A stretch of 64,000 nucleotides of DNA from Eutreptiella sp. 'Long Island Sound 2002' (Eukaryota > Euglenozoa > Euglenophyceae > Eutreptiales > Eutreptiaceae). The notes under the pieces are model-generated. The model was not told the origin of the DNA, searched no databases, and saw only the letters and a program-made list of their open reading frames with translations. Below, one piece after another: positions 45,401 to 54,800 of this stretch (positions are counted from its first letter, which is position 1; every line of letters begins with the position of its first letter). The DNA is taken from positions 153,902,352 through 153,966,351 of the forward strand of contig OZ038381.1 in NCBI GenBank assembly GCA_964036045.1, in the 5' to 3' direction. The translations under genes were made by a program, and so were the position numbers.

Positions 45401-48400
45401 GACTAACGGCGGGAGCTGCGTGCATGGCCTACCACCGCCGCGCCGCCTAATGCCAACATGCCATCAAACAGCATGCAACTACGCCCAGCACAGAATGGGA
45501 TATGTGGGCTAGCAGAAGCAAGTGTCCAAAACCACCAACACTAAGTACACCGACACCCACAAAGAGCCCCATTGAGCCAGGACCTCCTTCCTCAAGGGGA
45601 AGGAGGGGACAGGGCGCGGCGATCCCCCTCCCTCCCCCTCCCCACAGCAACATGTGCCCTCACCGCCCTGTGCCCCAGGACGGGACGAACAGGGAGAGCC
45701 CACAGCAGGGATGGGGGGGGGGGGGTATGAGACCCACCCACCCGAGTTTTGGGAAAACCTGGGGACCCAGAATTGTCCCACCCCCACCGGGGGGGGGGGG
45801 GTTGTTGGACAGCCAGCCACCCACCCACTAGCCAGCCACCAAAGCAGTACACAAGACAGGAACGCCAGCAATGATGCACTGTCATGCACTATCATCCCAA
45901 AAGTAGTGTGCACACTGGAATTTGAATCCAAGACCTATCACATTGCAGGCTGATGTTCTGCTGTTGGACCACTGGAGCTCCACTCTTATCTGTAGGTCCA
46001 GCACTGTTTATCAGCTCAACTGATGTTGTGCACCTGCACAAGGGGAGCAAGACAAACTGTCACCCAGGGACCCAGAATTGTCCCACCCCCACGGGGGGGG
46101 GGGGGCGGGTGTTTGGACACCCACCCACCCAAAATTTCCAAGCCCCCCCCCCCCCCGTCCCGTAGGCCGCCCACTAAGCAAATCCCTGGCCCAGAGGCAG
46201 TCGGGCAGGGGGAAAGGGAAACACAAGGGGAGGTAACAGGGCAGGGCAGACCGCGCTCGCCGAAAACGGTGCAGAGCACAGAAGGAGGCAAAAGGGAAAG
46301 AATCATTGTGGTTGCTAGAAGTCCCTGTCAGGAAAATTATCCTGCAGATGCACACCCCAGCGCGCACCAGTCAGTGCTGGAGTCGGCAAACCCAGCATGG
46401 ACTCGAAGTGTGCATCTGGATGCACCTGGTCAACGGCACGGGCAGCAGCCCGTCTCTGGAACAGCCGACCCTGGAGTAGTCAAACAGGACAACTCATCCA
46501 GGGGCTCCGTTGACACAACCAAAACACGTTGAGACCCACAGAGGGTGTGCAAGGGCGTGAGGCCAATAGGCGCCGCCAAAGGCAAACAAACCAACACCAT
46601 GGCCCCGTGCCAACCCCCACCCCCCCTGCAGGTGTGAGGGGGGCCCTCCCGGCCCGTCACAGGCTACAGATCAGTTCTATGGAGACGGGGGAGTCACGGA
46701 GACCGGCGCATGAGCACTGACAGTCGTTGATGGCGGAATGGTGCATCGCAGTGACCGCATACTGCAGGTCATAGGCCCGGCCCGCACTCAGGTGGACCTC
46801 CACCCGCTGCCTGCAGCCGGGCACGGAGGTGTACACGCGGTTCGGGGGGACCTCTGCCTCTTTGCCGTGCTGCCGGGTCTGGGACAAGGTCATAGAGTAC
46901 TGCAGCCAAGGCGAATAAATGGAACCTGCGACACATGAGACGGGCCGGGGCGGGCGGTCTGTCCGGTCATAGACAGGGCGTCAGAAAGGGCCACTTGGGG
47001 GCGATCATGACCTGTCGGCTGCCGGGGTGCAGCGGACGTGCAGTTCTCGCGCACGGCTACCGTTCGCCTATATAATCGCCCGGGCACAGTGCAAAATGAA
47101 GGCAAGACTTCCATCCGGAGACAGTTTGGGGGGGGGGGGGGTCCATAAAGGCCGGTCAGTTCCCGTGTGGTTGTGTCCAATGCAATGTCTTTGTGTGCTC
47201 TGCTTCATGGGGGTGGGCGTGGGGGCGGGGGGCGGGATGGTGCACTTCTTTGGGGTGAGAGTGGAATGCATCCCCCTCCTCATGATTGCAGCCACGCCCC
47301 CCCCCCCCCCCCCCGGGCGTGCCCCAGAAAGGACGGGGCAAATGTAGTGACCAAATCCAGTGGGACACCCCCGGCCCCCGAGGGCTAAACCGGGGGGAAC
47401 ATATGAACAATTGGTGACTTGTGGTCCACTTGGGCGGTCACAATGTAACACAAGTCCGCATCACAGAAATGCCGCGGGTTCAGCCCCCGGTCACGGGGCG
47501 CGGAAGGGGGGTCAGCCCCGTCCCGAATGCCCTGTCCCACTTCAGCCCTGGGTCTGTGAGCCCTTGTGCCCCTGCGAGTGCCCTTGGCTCTGAGGGAAGG
47601 CAGGAGCCCTGGGGCACATACCCTGATCTGGGACCAGCGTCGGGGGCAATGCAAACTCCACCGACAAGCGATTGCGCTTGATCAGCGGCAGTTTCGGTTT
47701 CTGAGGGGCCGTAAGGCACGAGAAGTAGAAGGCCACGGACTGGACGTCGTTGGTGGTGATGCTGATGTTGTAGAGGGTGGCGGGGCTCAGCCGCGTCAGT
47801 CTACACTGGGGCTCGCTGCACTGGATCGTGACGGTGCCGAGGTTGTCCGTTCCGGTGTGGAACTGCGAGACGGACACGAGGAACTGAGTGCACTGGGCCG
47901 CCACCTCCCACGAGAACGCGAGGCACGTGTCTGCGACGTGGTCGAGGGTGACGTTGGCGATCTGACTGACCTGTGCACCGGAGCACGAGGCGGGGCAGGG
48001 CCGCAGTCCAACACAACGGGAGGGGGCTGCGTGAGGCGGGGGGGGGGGGGGGGATGGAGGCAATGAGCCCGACGACAACGCGCCACACGACTTGTGGACC
48101 AAGACTTGCCCAAACTGACAACAAAAAATCGTTTCCCACTGCCTTTGGGACCAAATCTCCGGCGCACAGCATCGCGGCATTCCAAACCCGCGGTGGTATG
48201 AACAGACCCATGAGGCAACTGCCGCGTGCTGTGGACACGGCTGTTGTCAGTGGACCATCAGCCGCCAGCGATCGGCAGTGAAGTGCCGGCGGTGCTGCCT
48301 CCGGCCCGAGACCGGCTCTGGGGGAGAAATCCCTCCTGCCCCTTGGCCTGGGCAGGCCCTGCGCCCCGCTGCCGGATTGCACAGCCCCATCAGACCATCC

Positions 48401-51400
48401 CTGTCTGAGGCCCGGGATCAGTCCGATGTCCGTGATCCGTCGCTTGCCACTGCCTTTCCGGCTTCGGATCAGCGGTGGGGCCACAAGGGGAGGGGGGGGG
48501 GGTCTCGATTTATGACGCAACCTCCCCCAAAAAGATCGCCTTTGGGGGGGGGGGGGGTAACCCCCCCCCCCCCCTGAGTAGACTGCTGTCTGAAGCTGCG
48601 CCAATTGGTGGGTGGGTGGGGATCGCCACGTCGCGCTGATCATTTTGCGGTGAATATCTCAGGGGGAGAAGAGTTTTGTTTAGGGGTCTGTTGAGGGGGG
48701 CGGGGTGGGGCACATCATCGGCCACAAGCCTGACAAGAGAAATGCCCCCTTCTCACTGTTGCCGTAATGGGGCCAACAAGCACGACAGCACTGTCATGCC
48801 CACAGCCTGTGATGGACATACACAAGGCACATTGTTGTGTCAGGTCGCCACAACAGCATGTTCCTGTGCAGGAGCAATACAATACCCGTGTGTGTGTGTG
48901 GGTGAGGTGGGGTGGGGGAGGGCTGCAGGTACATTTCATGGGGTGTACTGTTGGAGTGGTTTTCCATTCAATGCGTATTGGGACCGCCATGCAGGGGGTT
49001 CCCACGTACTCCGCTGCCCAGTAGATCCCCCAAAAGGCCCCCAGCAAAGGTGAGGACTCCAGATGTCGACAGATCCAAGGCGCTCTCCAATGGTCATGTT
49101 TGGCCCGGACTAGGGCACCTCAGGTGCAAGACATGGTGGTGCTGGCGGGGGGGGGGGGGATGCGCTCCACAGGCTAAAGGAGTATGCCGGTTGGTACTTC
49201 CGGGTGTACGTACGTGTGTGCCTTTTGAGGAGGCAATCCTCCGCGCGTGGATTGGTGGGTTGGTTGTCCACCCGCTGCGTTGGGGGTTGAGGAGGGGGTG
49301 TTCAAACAAACTGCGAGAGGTGGGCAGCCTGTTGGCGGTTACCAAATGGCCGGAAAAATTTTTGTACTGTGTGAGAGCGGGACAGTTGTCCAACAACTCA
49401 TGGGTACTGCTTCTGCCCCTTGGCGTCCCTCCCACGCCGGCGCCGGCACGCTCCACATAAAATCTTTCCCAAGACAGTGAAGTTTGGAAGGGGCCCACCA
49501 CCGATGTGGGAAATGTAACACAGGGCCATGTGGTTCCGGTGCTGCGAAGGGGGGGATGGGGTCCTGCACTGGACCAAGGAGGCGCCCCCCTGCCCAGGGA
49601 TTCGTCTGGCGGGCTCGTTACCATTGCTGTCTCGCTTTTTTGTTGGTGGAGCACAGAAGGGTCCTTCGGGGCTGTGGCTGGATCCGTCCCCAGCCCTTGT
49701 GCCCCTGTGCCGGACGCACACTCAACGTGCACATAAATCCAGGGCTGGGCCTGGCATGTCTCAGACACCAGACACAGGCCCCCGTTCAACAAACTTGAGC
49801 TCTTTACAACGCAAAAGGGCCATCTGTTCACAAACACCAAGAGGGACTTGAAGCATCTCTGTTCCGTCCGCTTGACGCGCGCGGGGGAGGGAGGGTGGGG
49901 GCCTCAGGACATGAGGACCGAGGGGGTGTTGGTACATCGGGTGTGCAACATCAACGACAGCACAACACAACACAACAACCGTCTTTCGCTCTGCTTCGTT
50001 CACATCCCCGTCGCACTGCGACGGAACAAGGAACGCGACCCGGGCAGGCAATCCAGACCCTCTGGCACTGGGCAACGGCGTCACGGACAGTGAGCAAATC
50101 AGTGGAAAGCAAGGCCTGCGGACCTGCTCAATGCGGCAGGTCGATGGGACCGACAGCACTCTCTTGTGCTGTAAATTGTGGTGGATTGGGGACCCTTCCA
50201 GACATTCCAGCACCGCAAAGAACTCAAGGGTGTGCTCTGGCTGCTCCTCATTGATCTGCACTTCAATTCCGTACTCCGGCACAGAGGCGTAGGCGGGACC
50301 TGCCGCATCCAACGAAGGCAGGCACAGGGGACGGGCGCTCAGAAAGCTCATAAAGACGAAGAGCAACGACTGTGGCACTCCATCACTGCTGACCCTCAGG
50401 AAACCATCGGTCGACTACTGCAACCGCCAATCGCTGCAGCCGTTGCACCGTCGGTCAGTTCCGTATGAAATGATGTGCTGCAGTCTGCCTTGGGGCATGG
50501 GTGCATGTGCATTGGCATGAATGCCACTGACAACTGCGTGCAGCAGTGCCCTCCCCATTGCCACGCCAATGCCCCTGCCATATCCATTCGGCCGCTGCCT
50601 GGATCCGCAAGCTCTGCACAACAATTAAGTGGATGTTCCCGCCCGTTCCCCTGAGCGGGGGACCTCTGGCACTTCTCAGATGTTGGCGGAGTGTCGCTGT
50701 AGTACACAACCGGTGCTCTGTTCCCGGGAATCGAACTCCGAAGCCCGCCACACGCACTACACGCGTCCTGACCACTTGGCCAAACCACTTACTCAACGGG
50801 TGAGATCGGGTTTGGGGATGGGGGACAAAGAACGCCCTTAGACCACCCAACGTACCGTCGAACCGCCGTCAGCCACCCTCCGACCACCACAGGTTCCCCT
50901 CCGAACAGTTGCTGCCTTTCAAATAGCGTTGTGCGCCTGCAACCGCCGTCACCTCCCCTCAACAGCCGTTTGCGTGCAACGGGCGCCATTGATCCCCCCG
51001 CAAAGGGTCACGGCGTAGCACTCACCACTCCCTTTTGGAGGTGGCTCGAACGACCCTCCCCCCTCCTCACACATGTACATATCCCGACGTACTTGAGAAC
51101 GCACAGCGAGAGCGGTGCCCGGGTGACTCGGCTGTCCCGAGTGGGTTTGGTGCGTGACTGACGAGTAAAGCGAAACCAGCGTCTGCCTTACCCTTCGCTC
51201 ATCCGATGGTCCTGTGCGTTCTTCTGCCTGTTTTGTGTCGAGGTGCGTACGGTGCGCCCATTCGACCCACATCCCTTTGCCCTGTGGCGCAGCCATCCGA
51301 CACGCAGCCAATCGGCGTCCCGCCCCTCTGAACAGCACCCAACATCATGGTCACCACCTCCCGCCCCATTTCCGTTCCCATTCGCATCCCGCGACCATCC

Positions 51401-51801
51401 CGCAGCACTCGATCCGAATCTGACCTCAGCCCCCCCCCCCCCCCTTTGATACGCCCAGCGACATCCGCACCTGAGGACTGCGCCGAACCTTCGAAGGATG
51501 GCAGTCCACTGCCGTCCAGAGTAGAAGGCCAATCCCTGGGGGTCCCCAGGGGTGTGACCTGCAGTGCTGCGTGGACGGGGGGCGCGGGCACTGGCACAAG
51601 CACTACGCCCTCTGCGGAGGACGCAAAGGACAGTTTCCGGACGGTTTCCTTGGGACAGGGGTTTGAGTACGGGGAGGACTTCGCTCTGTGGGAGTGTGCG
51701 GAGTCTCTGGAAGAGGGCAAAGGCGACGATAGGTACCAAACGTCGTCCGGAAGGAGCCGCATGGCGAAGTAGTGGTGAATGCCGTACTGCTCCAAGACGG
51801 C
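39115..51801 (-). CDS. Multi-exon fibronectin type III protein gene
   Basis: Six exons placed: a 51801-51471, b 50299-50124, c 47970-47622, d 46925-~46657, e 41901-41489, f 39420-39115 (stop). Phases match for a/b (1), b/c (0), c/d (1) and e/f (0). Exon d reaches a stop in frame and its join to e is unresolved, so an exon may be missing or there may be two genes or isoforms. Exons c, d, e and f carry FN3-like beta-sandwich patterns (W near strand B, L-x-P-x-x-x-Y before strand F). FN3 domains mediate extracellular protein contacts. No signal peptide or membrane segment was found because the 5' end lies beyond the satellite array. Introns contain hAT-like elements and tRNA-like repeats. Confidence 0.62.
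39603..39645 (+). repeat. GGCATGC palindromic array 1 (left of hAT-like A)
   Basis: GCTGCAGCATGCTGCGGCATG followed by CTTCAA; unit GCGGCATGCT (10 bp, core GCATGC). An AAAATTTTGGCTCGC leader resembles that at 40546. Confidence 0.7.
39778..40323 (-). CDS. hAT-like deletion derivative: BED-type finger joined to C-terminal tail
   Basis: An intact 181-codon ORF from ATG 40323 (MSSPEDTQTTEASQES) to TAG 39780-39778. Residues ~60-90 contain LNCNLCAVWLSTKGAILKDH, a BED-like C-x2-C...H pattern; a Pro/Gln-rich linker follows (PPTIIVNVPAPQPEPAPAP). The end, VAHLAIMYVNK, equals the end of the hAT dimerisation domain found at 43.15-43.4 kb (RHLAMMYVNK). The catalytic RNase-H-like core between them is missing, so this is a short derivative that could still make a DNA-binding protein. 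The open frame despite the deletion is notable. Confidence 0.55.
   Translation of the reverse strand: MSSPEDTQTTEASQESQESQKSSRNKETTRSTADCLQWAIGEGIGDHLSLTDSQGESQNGKLNCNLCAVWLSTKGAILKDHVLGKNVKQPDGSYARKPGTHARKAALCPVVPPQAAEATPQQPPTIIVNVPAPQPEPAPAPQKKAATSSSVLEEMLQKGVAHLAIMYVNKVDKKRKYEEEQ
40411..40478 (-). repeat. tRNA-like (SINE-type) sequence 3
   Basis: Minus-strand box A TAGCTCAGTGG (40468-40458), box B GGTTCCATTCC (40424-40414), and a perfect T-arm stem CTGGG/CCCAG. The anticodon arm has a nine-base loop, so it is probably a tRNA-derived repeat. Confidence 0.55.
40546..40662 (+). repeat. GGCATGC palindromic arrays 2 and 3 (right of hAT-like A)
   Basis: Three tandem units at 40557-40590 (GCTGCGGCATGCTGCGGCAT...) and three more at 40626-40662, separated by sequence like that at 43720-43750 (AAACCCC...CAGCTCC). 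Confidence 0.72.
41489..41901 (-). CDS. FN3 gene exon e
   Basis: Acceptor TCGTGTGCGCAG, donor CTGCAG|GTGTGC, 413 nt. FN3 features: GVGCTNILLAWDTSD, FSVEYLRAPDG, THINVTGLTPGMGYYFRTKS (L-x-P-x-x-x-Y) and LLHTLQKPLVVSRLQ. The phase at its end (0) matches exon f. Confidence 0.7.
41990..43034. other. Intron of FN3 gene, no exon seen
   Basis: Composition-driven frames only; short G runs at ~42452 and ~42468. Nothing supported. Confidence 0.35.
43035..43065 (+). repeat. GGCATGC palindromic array 4 (left of hAT-like B)
   Basis: CATGCCGCGGCATGCTGCGG followed by CATGCTTC. Confidence 0.7.
43149..43500 (-). pseudogene. hAT-family transposase C-terminal dimerisation region
   Basis: The minus-strand frame ending at 43149 contains DDFPTLSSIAVFSVRRPRSA, CHVERTFSLMGHIHTKDRLH and LRHLAMMYVNK. 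That is the Dimer_Tnp_hAT pattern (FP.L...A......SA..ER.FS..G....K.R......L..L..+..NK). Upstream, a shifted frame holds PNPTIIVNVPRPEPVEPE, homologous to the linker in hAT-like A, so a frameshift separates linker and domain. The catalytic core is not seen. Confidence 0.72.
43692..43775 (+). repeat. GGCATGC palindromic arrays 5 and 6 (right of hAT-like B)
   Basis: GCTGCAGCATGCTGCGGCATG at 43696, then GCAGCGGCATGCTGCGGCTG at 43751; the intervening AAACCCC...CAGCTCC matches the right side of hAT-like A. Confidence 0.7.
44640..45310 (+). pseudogene. Possible plus-strand coding remnant
   Basis: A protein-like plus frame gives GTRMYLLGQDTTYLVEVVAG, YVWVPEKRIWAPEVFIMGEE and NIIAAKVGMKKYGH, then a stop. 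The next frame opens at 44940 with RTIEWWGTDVRGYRTTGEPA and MSGLIWLPVPQG, ending in a Thr/Pro/Gln tail. The family is not recognised; an inserted retroelement piece in the FN3 gene's intron is one possibility. It is one of the few coding-like segments on the plus strand. Confidence 0.3.
45912..45985 (-). repeat. tRNA-like (SINE-type) sequence 4
   Basis: Minus-strand GAGCTCCAGTGG (box A-like, 45980-45969) and GGATTCAAATTCC (box B, 45929-45917), with a five-pair T arm TTGGA/TCCAG. Similar in its 3' half to sequence 2. Confidence 0.5.
46657..46925 (-). CDS. FN3 gene exon d, partial domain
   Basis: Acceptor CATGTGTCGCAG; its first two bases complete a Gly codon from exon c. It encodes SIYSPWLQYSMTLSQ, PPNRVYTSVPGCRQRVEVHL and SAGRAYDLQYAVTA (strand F-like), then a Cys-rich CQCSCAG segment. 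The frame reaches TGA at about 46657. A GT just before the stop gives poor donors, so the 3' limit is uncertain. Confidence 0.55.
47622..47970 (-). CDS. FN3 gene exon c
   Basis: Acceptor CCGGTGCACAG, donor ATCAGG|GTATGTG, phase 0 in and 1 out. It encodes VSQIANVTLDHVADTCLAFS (next residue W), LVSVSQFHTG, LTRLSPATLYNISITTND (FN3 L-x-P-x-x-x-Y) and the start of another module (PKLPLIKRNRLSVEFALPP). Confidence 0.7.
48055..50123. other. FN3 gene intron with G/C runs, no supported exon
   Basis: Homopolymer runs at ~48546-48575 and ~49147. A minus frame at 49480-49200 is protein-like (SSTHELLDNCPALTQYKN) but lacks splice sites and recognisable motifs. Confidence 0.35.
50124..50299 (-). CDS. FN3 gene exon b
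   Basis: Acceptor GATGCGGCAG; phase 1 in, phase 0 out (GAGCAG|GTCCGC). It encodes PAYASVPEYGIEVQINEEQP, LEFFAVLECLEGSP and VLSVPSTCRIEQ. Beta-rich but too short to assign to a domain; phases match both neighbours. Confidence 0.52.
50724..50792 (-). repeat. tRNA-like sequence 5
   Basis: Minus-strand box A TGGCCAAGTGG (50782-50772) and box B AGTTCGATTCC (50737-50727). The anticodon arm ACGC/GCGT with loop GTGTAGT would give GTA (Tyr), but the acceptor stem and T arm have mismatches. Probably a tRNA pseudogene or SINE head. Confidence 0.5.
51471..51801 (-). CDS. FN3 gene exon a
   Basis: Acceptor CGCTTGCCACAG before 51801, donor CCTCAG|GTGCGG. It encodes AVLEQYGIHHYFAMRLLPDD, VWYLSSPLP, then a Ser/Pro-rich stretch. 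The 36-bp array ends only 40 nt upstream of the acceptor, so the array is probably intronic. Confidence 0.55.
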
Positions 51802-51840
51802 CTGTGGCAAGCGGACAATGTGGGACCCGACATGAAAGGG

Positions 51841-54800
51841 GCACGGGCACATGCAGGGCATTTGGGGAGGAGTATAGGAAGGGCACGTGCAGGGCATTGG
51901 GGGAGGAGTATAGGAAGGGCACATGCAGGGCATTGGGGGAGGAGTATAGGAAGGGCACGTGCAGGGCATTGGGGGAGGAGTATAGGAAGGGCACATGCAG
52001 GGCATTGGGGGAGGAGTATAGGAAGGGCACGTGCAGGGCATTGGGGGAGGAGTATAGGAAGGGCACATGCAGGGCATTGGGGGAGGAGTATAGGAAGGGC
52101 ACATGCAGGGCATTGGGGGAGGAGTATAGGAAGGGCACGTGCAGGGCATTGGGGGAGGAGTATAGGAAGGGCACGTGCAGGGCATTGGGGGAGGAGTATA
52201 GGAAGGGCACATGCAGGGCATTGGGGGAGGAGTATAGGAAGGGCACGTGCAGGGCATTGGGGGAGGAGTATAGGAAGGGCACGTGCAGGGCATTGGGGGA
52301 GGAGTATAGGAAGGGCACGTGCAGGGCATTGGGGGAGGAGTATAGGAAGGGCGCGTGCAGGGCATTGGGGGAGGAGTAGAGGAAGGGCACGTGCAGGGCA
52401 TTGGGGGAGGAGTATAGGAAGGGCACATGCAGGGCATTGGGGGAGGAGTATAGGAAGGGCACATGCAGGGCATTGGGGGAGGAGTATAGGAAGGGCACGT
52501 GCAGGGCATTGGGGGAGGAGTATAGGAAGGGCACATGCAGGGCATTGCGGGAGGAGTATAGGAAGGGCACGTGCAGGGCATTGGGGGAGGAGTATAGGAA
52601 GGGCACGTGCAGGGCATTGGGGGAGGAGTATAGGAAGGGCACGTGCAGGGCATTGGGGGAGGAGTATAGGAAGGGCACGTGCAGGGCATTGGGGGAGGAG
52701 TATAGGAAGGGCGCGTGCAGGGCATTGGGGGAGGAGTAGAGGAAGGGCACGTGCAGGGCATTGGGGGAGGAGTATAGGAAGGGCACATGCAGGGCATTGG
52801 GGGAGGAGTATAGGAAGGGCACGTGCAGGGCATTGGGGGAGGAGTATAGGAAGGGCACGTGCAAGGCATTGGGGGAGGAGTATAGGAAGGGCACGTGCAG
52901 GGCATTGCGGGAGGAGTATAGGAAGGGCACATGCAGGGCATTGGGGGAGGAGTATAGGAAGGGCACGTGCAGGGCATTGGGGGAGGAGTATAGGAAGGGC
53001 ACGTGCAGGGCATTGCGGGAGGAGTATAGGAAGGGCACGTGCAGGGCATTGGGGGAGGAGTATAGGAAGGGCACGTGCAGGGCATTGGGGGAGGAGTATA
53101 GGAAGGGCACGTGCAGGGCATTGGGGGAGGAGTACAGGAAGGGCACATGCAGGGCATTGGGAGAGGAGTATAGGAAGGGCACGTGCAGGGCATCGCGGGA
53201 GGAGTATAGGAAGGGCACGTGCAGGGCATTGGGGGAGGAGTATAGGAAGGGCACGTGCAGGGCATTGGGGGAGGAGTATAGGAAGGGCACATGCAGGGCA
53301 TTGGGGGAGGAGTATAGGAAGGGCACGTGCAGGGCATTGGGGGAGGAGTATAGGAAGGGCACGTGCAGGGCAATTGGGGGAGGAGTATAGGAAGGGCACA
53401 TGCAGGGCATTGGGGGAGGAGTATAGGAAGGGCACATGCAGGGCATTGGGGGAGGAGTATAGGAAGGGCACATGCAGGGCATTGGGGGAGGAGTATAGGA
53501 AGGGCACGTGCAGGGCATTGGGGGAGGAGTATAGGAAGGGCACATGCAGGGCATTGGGGGAGGAGTATAGGAAGGGCACATGCAGGGCATTGGGGGAGGA
53601 GTATAGGAAGGGCACATGCAGGGCATTGCGGGAGGAGTATAGGAAGGGTACGTGCAGGGCATTGGGGGAGGAGCATAGGAAGGGCACATGCAGGGCATTT
53701 GGGGAGGAGTATAGGAAGGGCACATGCAGGGCATTGGGGGAGGAGTATAGGAAGGGCACGTGCAGGGCATTGGGGGAGGAGTATAGGAAGGGCACGTGCA
53801 GGGCATCGCGGGAGGAGTATAGGAAGGGCACATGCAGGGCATTGGGGGAGGAGTATAGGAAGGGCACATGCAGGGCATTGGGGGAGGAGTATAGGAAGGG
53901 CACATGCAGGGCATTGGGGGAGGAGTATAGGAAGGGCACGTGCAGGGCATTGCGGGAGGAGTATAGGAAGGGCACGTGCAGGGCATTGGGGGAGGAGTAT
54001 AGGAAGGGCACATGCAGGGCATTGGGGGAGGAGTATAGGAAGGGCACGTGCAGGGCATTGGGGGAGGAGTATAGGAAGGGCACGTGCAGGGCATTGGGGG
54101 AGGAGTATAGGAAGGGCACGTGCAGGGCATTGGGGGAGGAGTATAGGAAGGGCACGTGCAGGGCATTGGGGGAGGAGTATAGGAAGGGCACATGCAGGGC
54201 ATTGGGGGAGGGGTATAGGAAGGGCACGTGCAGGGCATTGGGGGAGGAGTATAGGAAGGGCACGTGCAGGGCATTGGGGGAGGAGTATAGGAAGGGCACA
54301 TGCAGGGCATTGCGTGAGGAGTATAGGAAGGGCACATGCAGGGCATTGGGGGAGCAGTATAGGAAGGGCACGTGCAGGGCATTGGGGGAGGAGTATAGGA
54401 AGGGCACGTGCAGGGCATTGGGGGAGGCGTATAGGAAGGGCACGTGCAGGGCATTGGGGGAAGAGTACAAGAAGGGCACGTGCAGGGCATTGGGGGAGGA
54501 GTATAGGAGGGGCACATGCAGGGCATCCGGGGAGGAGTATAGGAAGGGCACATGCAGGGCATTGGGGGAGGAGTATAGGAAGGGCACGTGCAGGGCATTG
54601 GGGGAGGAGTATAGGAAGGGCACGTGCAGGGCATTGGGGGAGGAGTATAGGAAGGGCACGTGCAGGGCATTGGGGGAGGAGTATAGGAAGGGCACGTGCA
54701 GGGCATTGCGGGAGGAGTATAGGAAGGGCACGTGCAGGGCATTGGGGGAGGAGTATAGGAAGGGCACGTGCAGGGCATTGGGGGAGGAGTATAGGAAGGG

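Noticed and set aside
49094-49840. Minus-strand ORF as an extra FN3-gene exon
   Set aside because: No acceptor or donor in place, and exons b and c already join in phase without it.
50724-50792. Functional tRNA-Tyr gene
   Set aside because: Although the loop shows GTA, the acceptor stem does not pair and the T arm has two mismatches.
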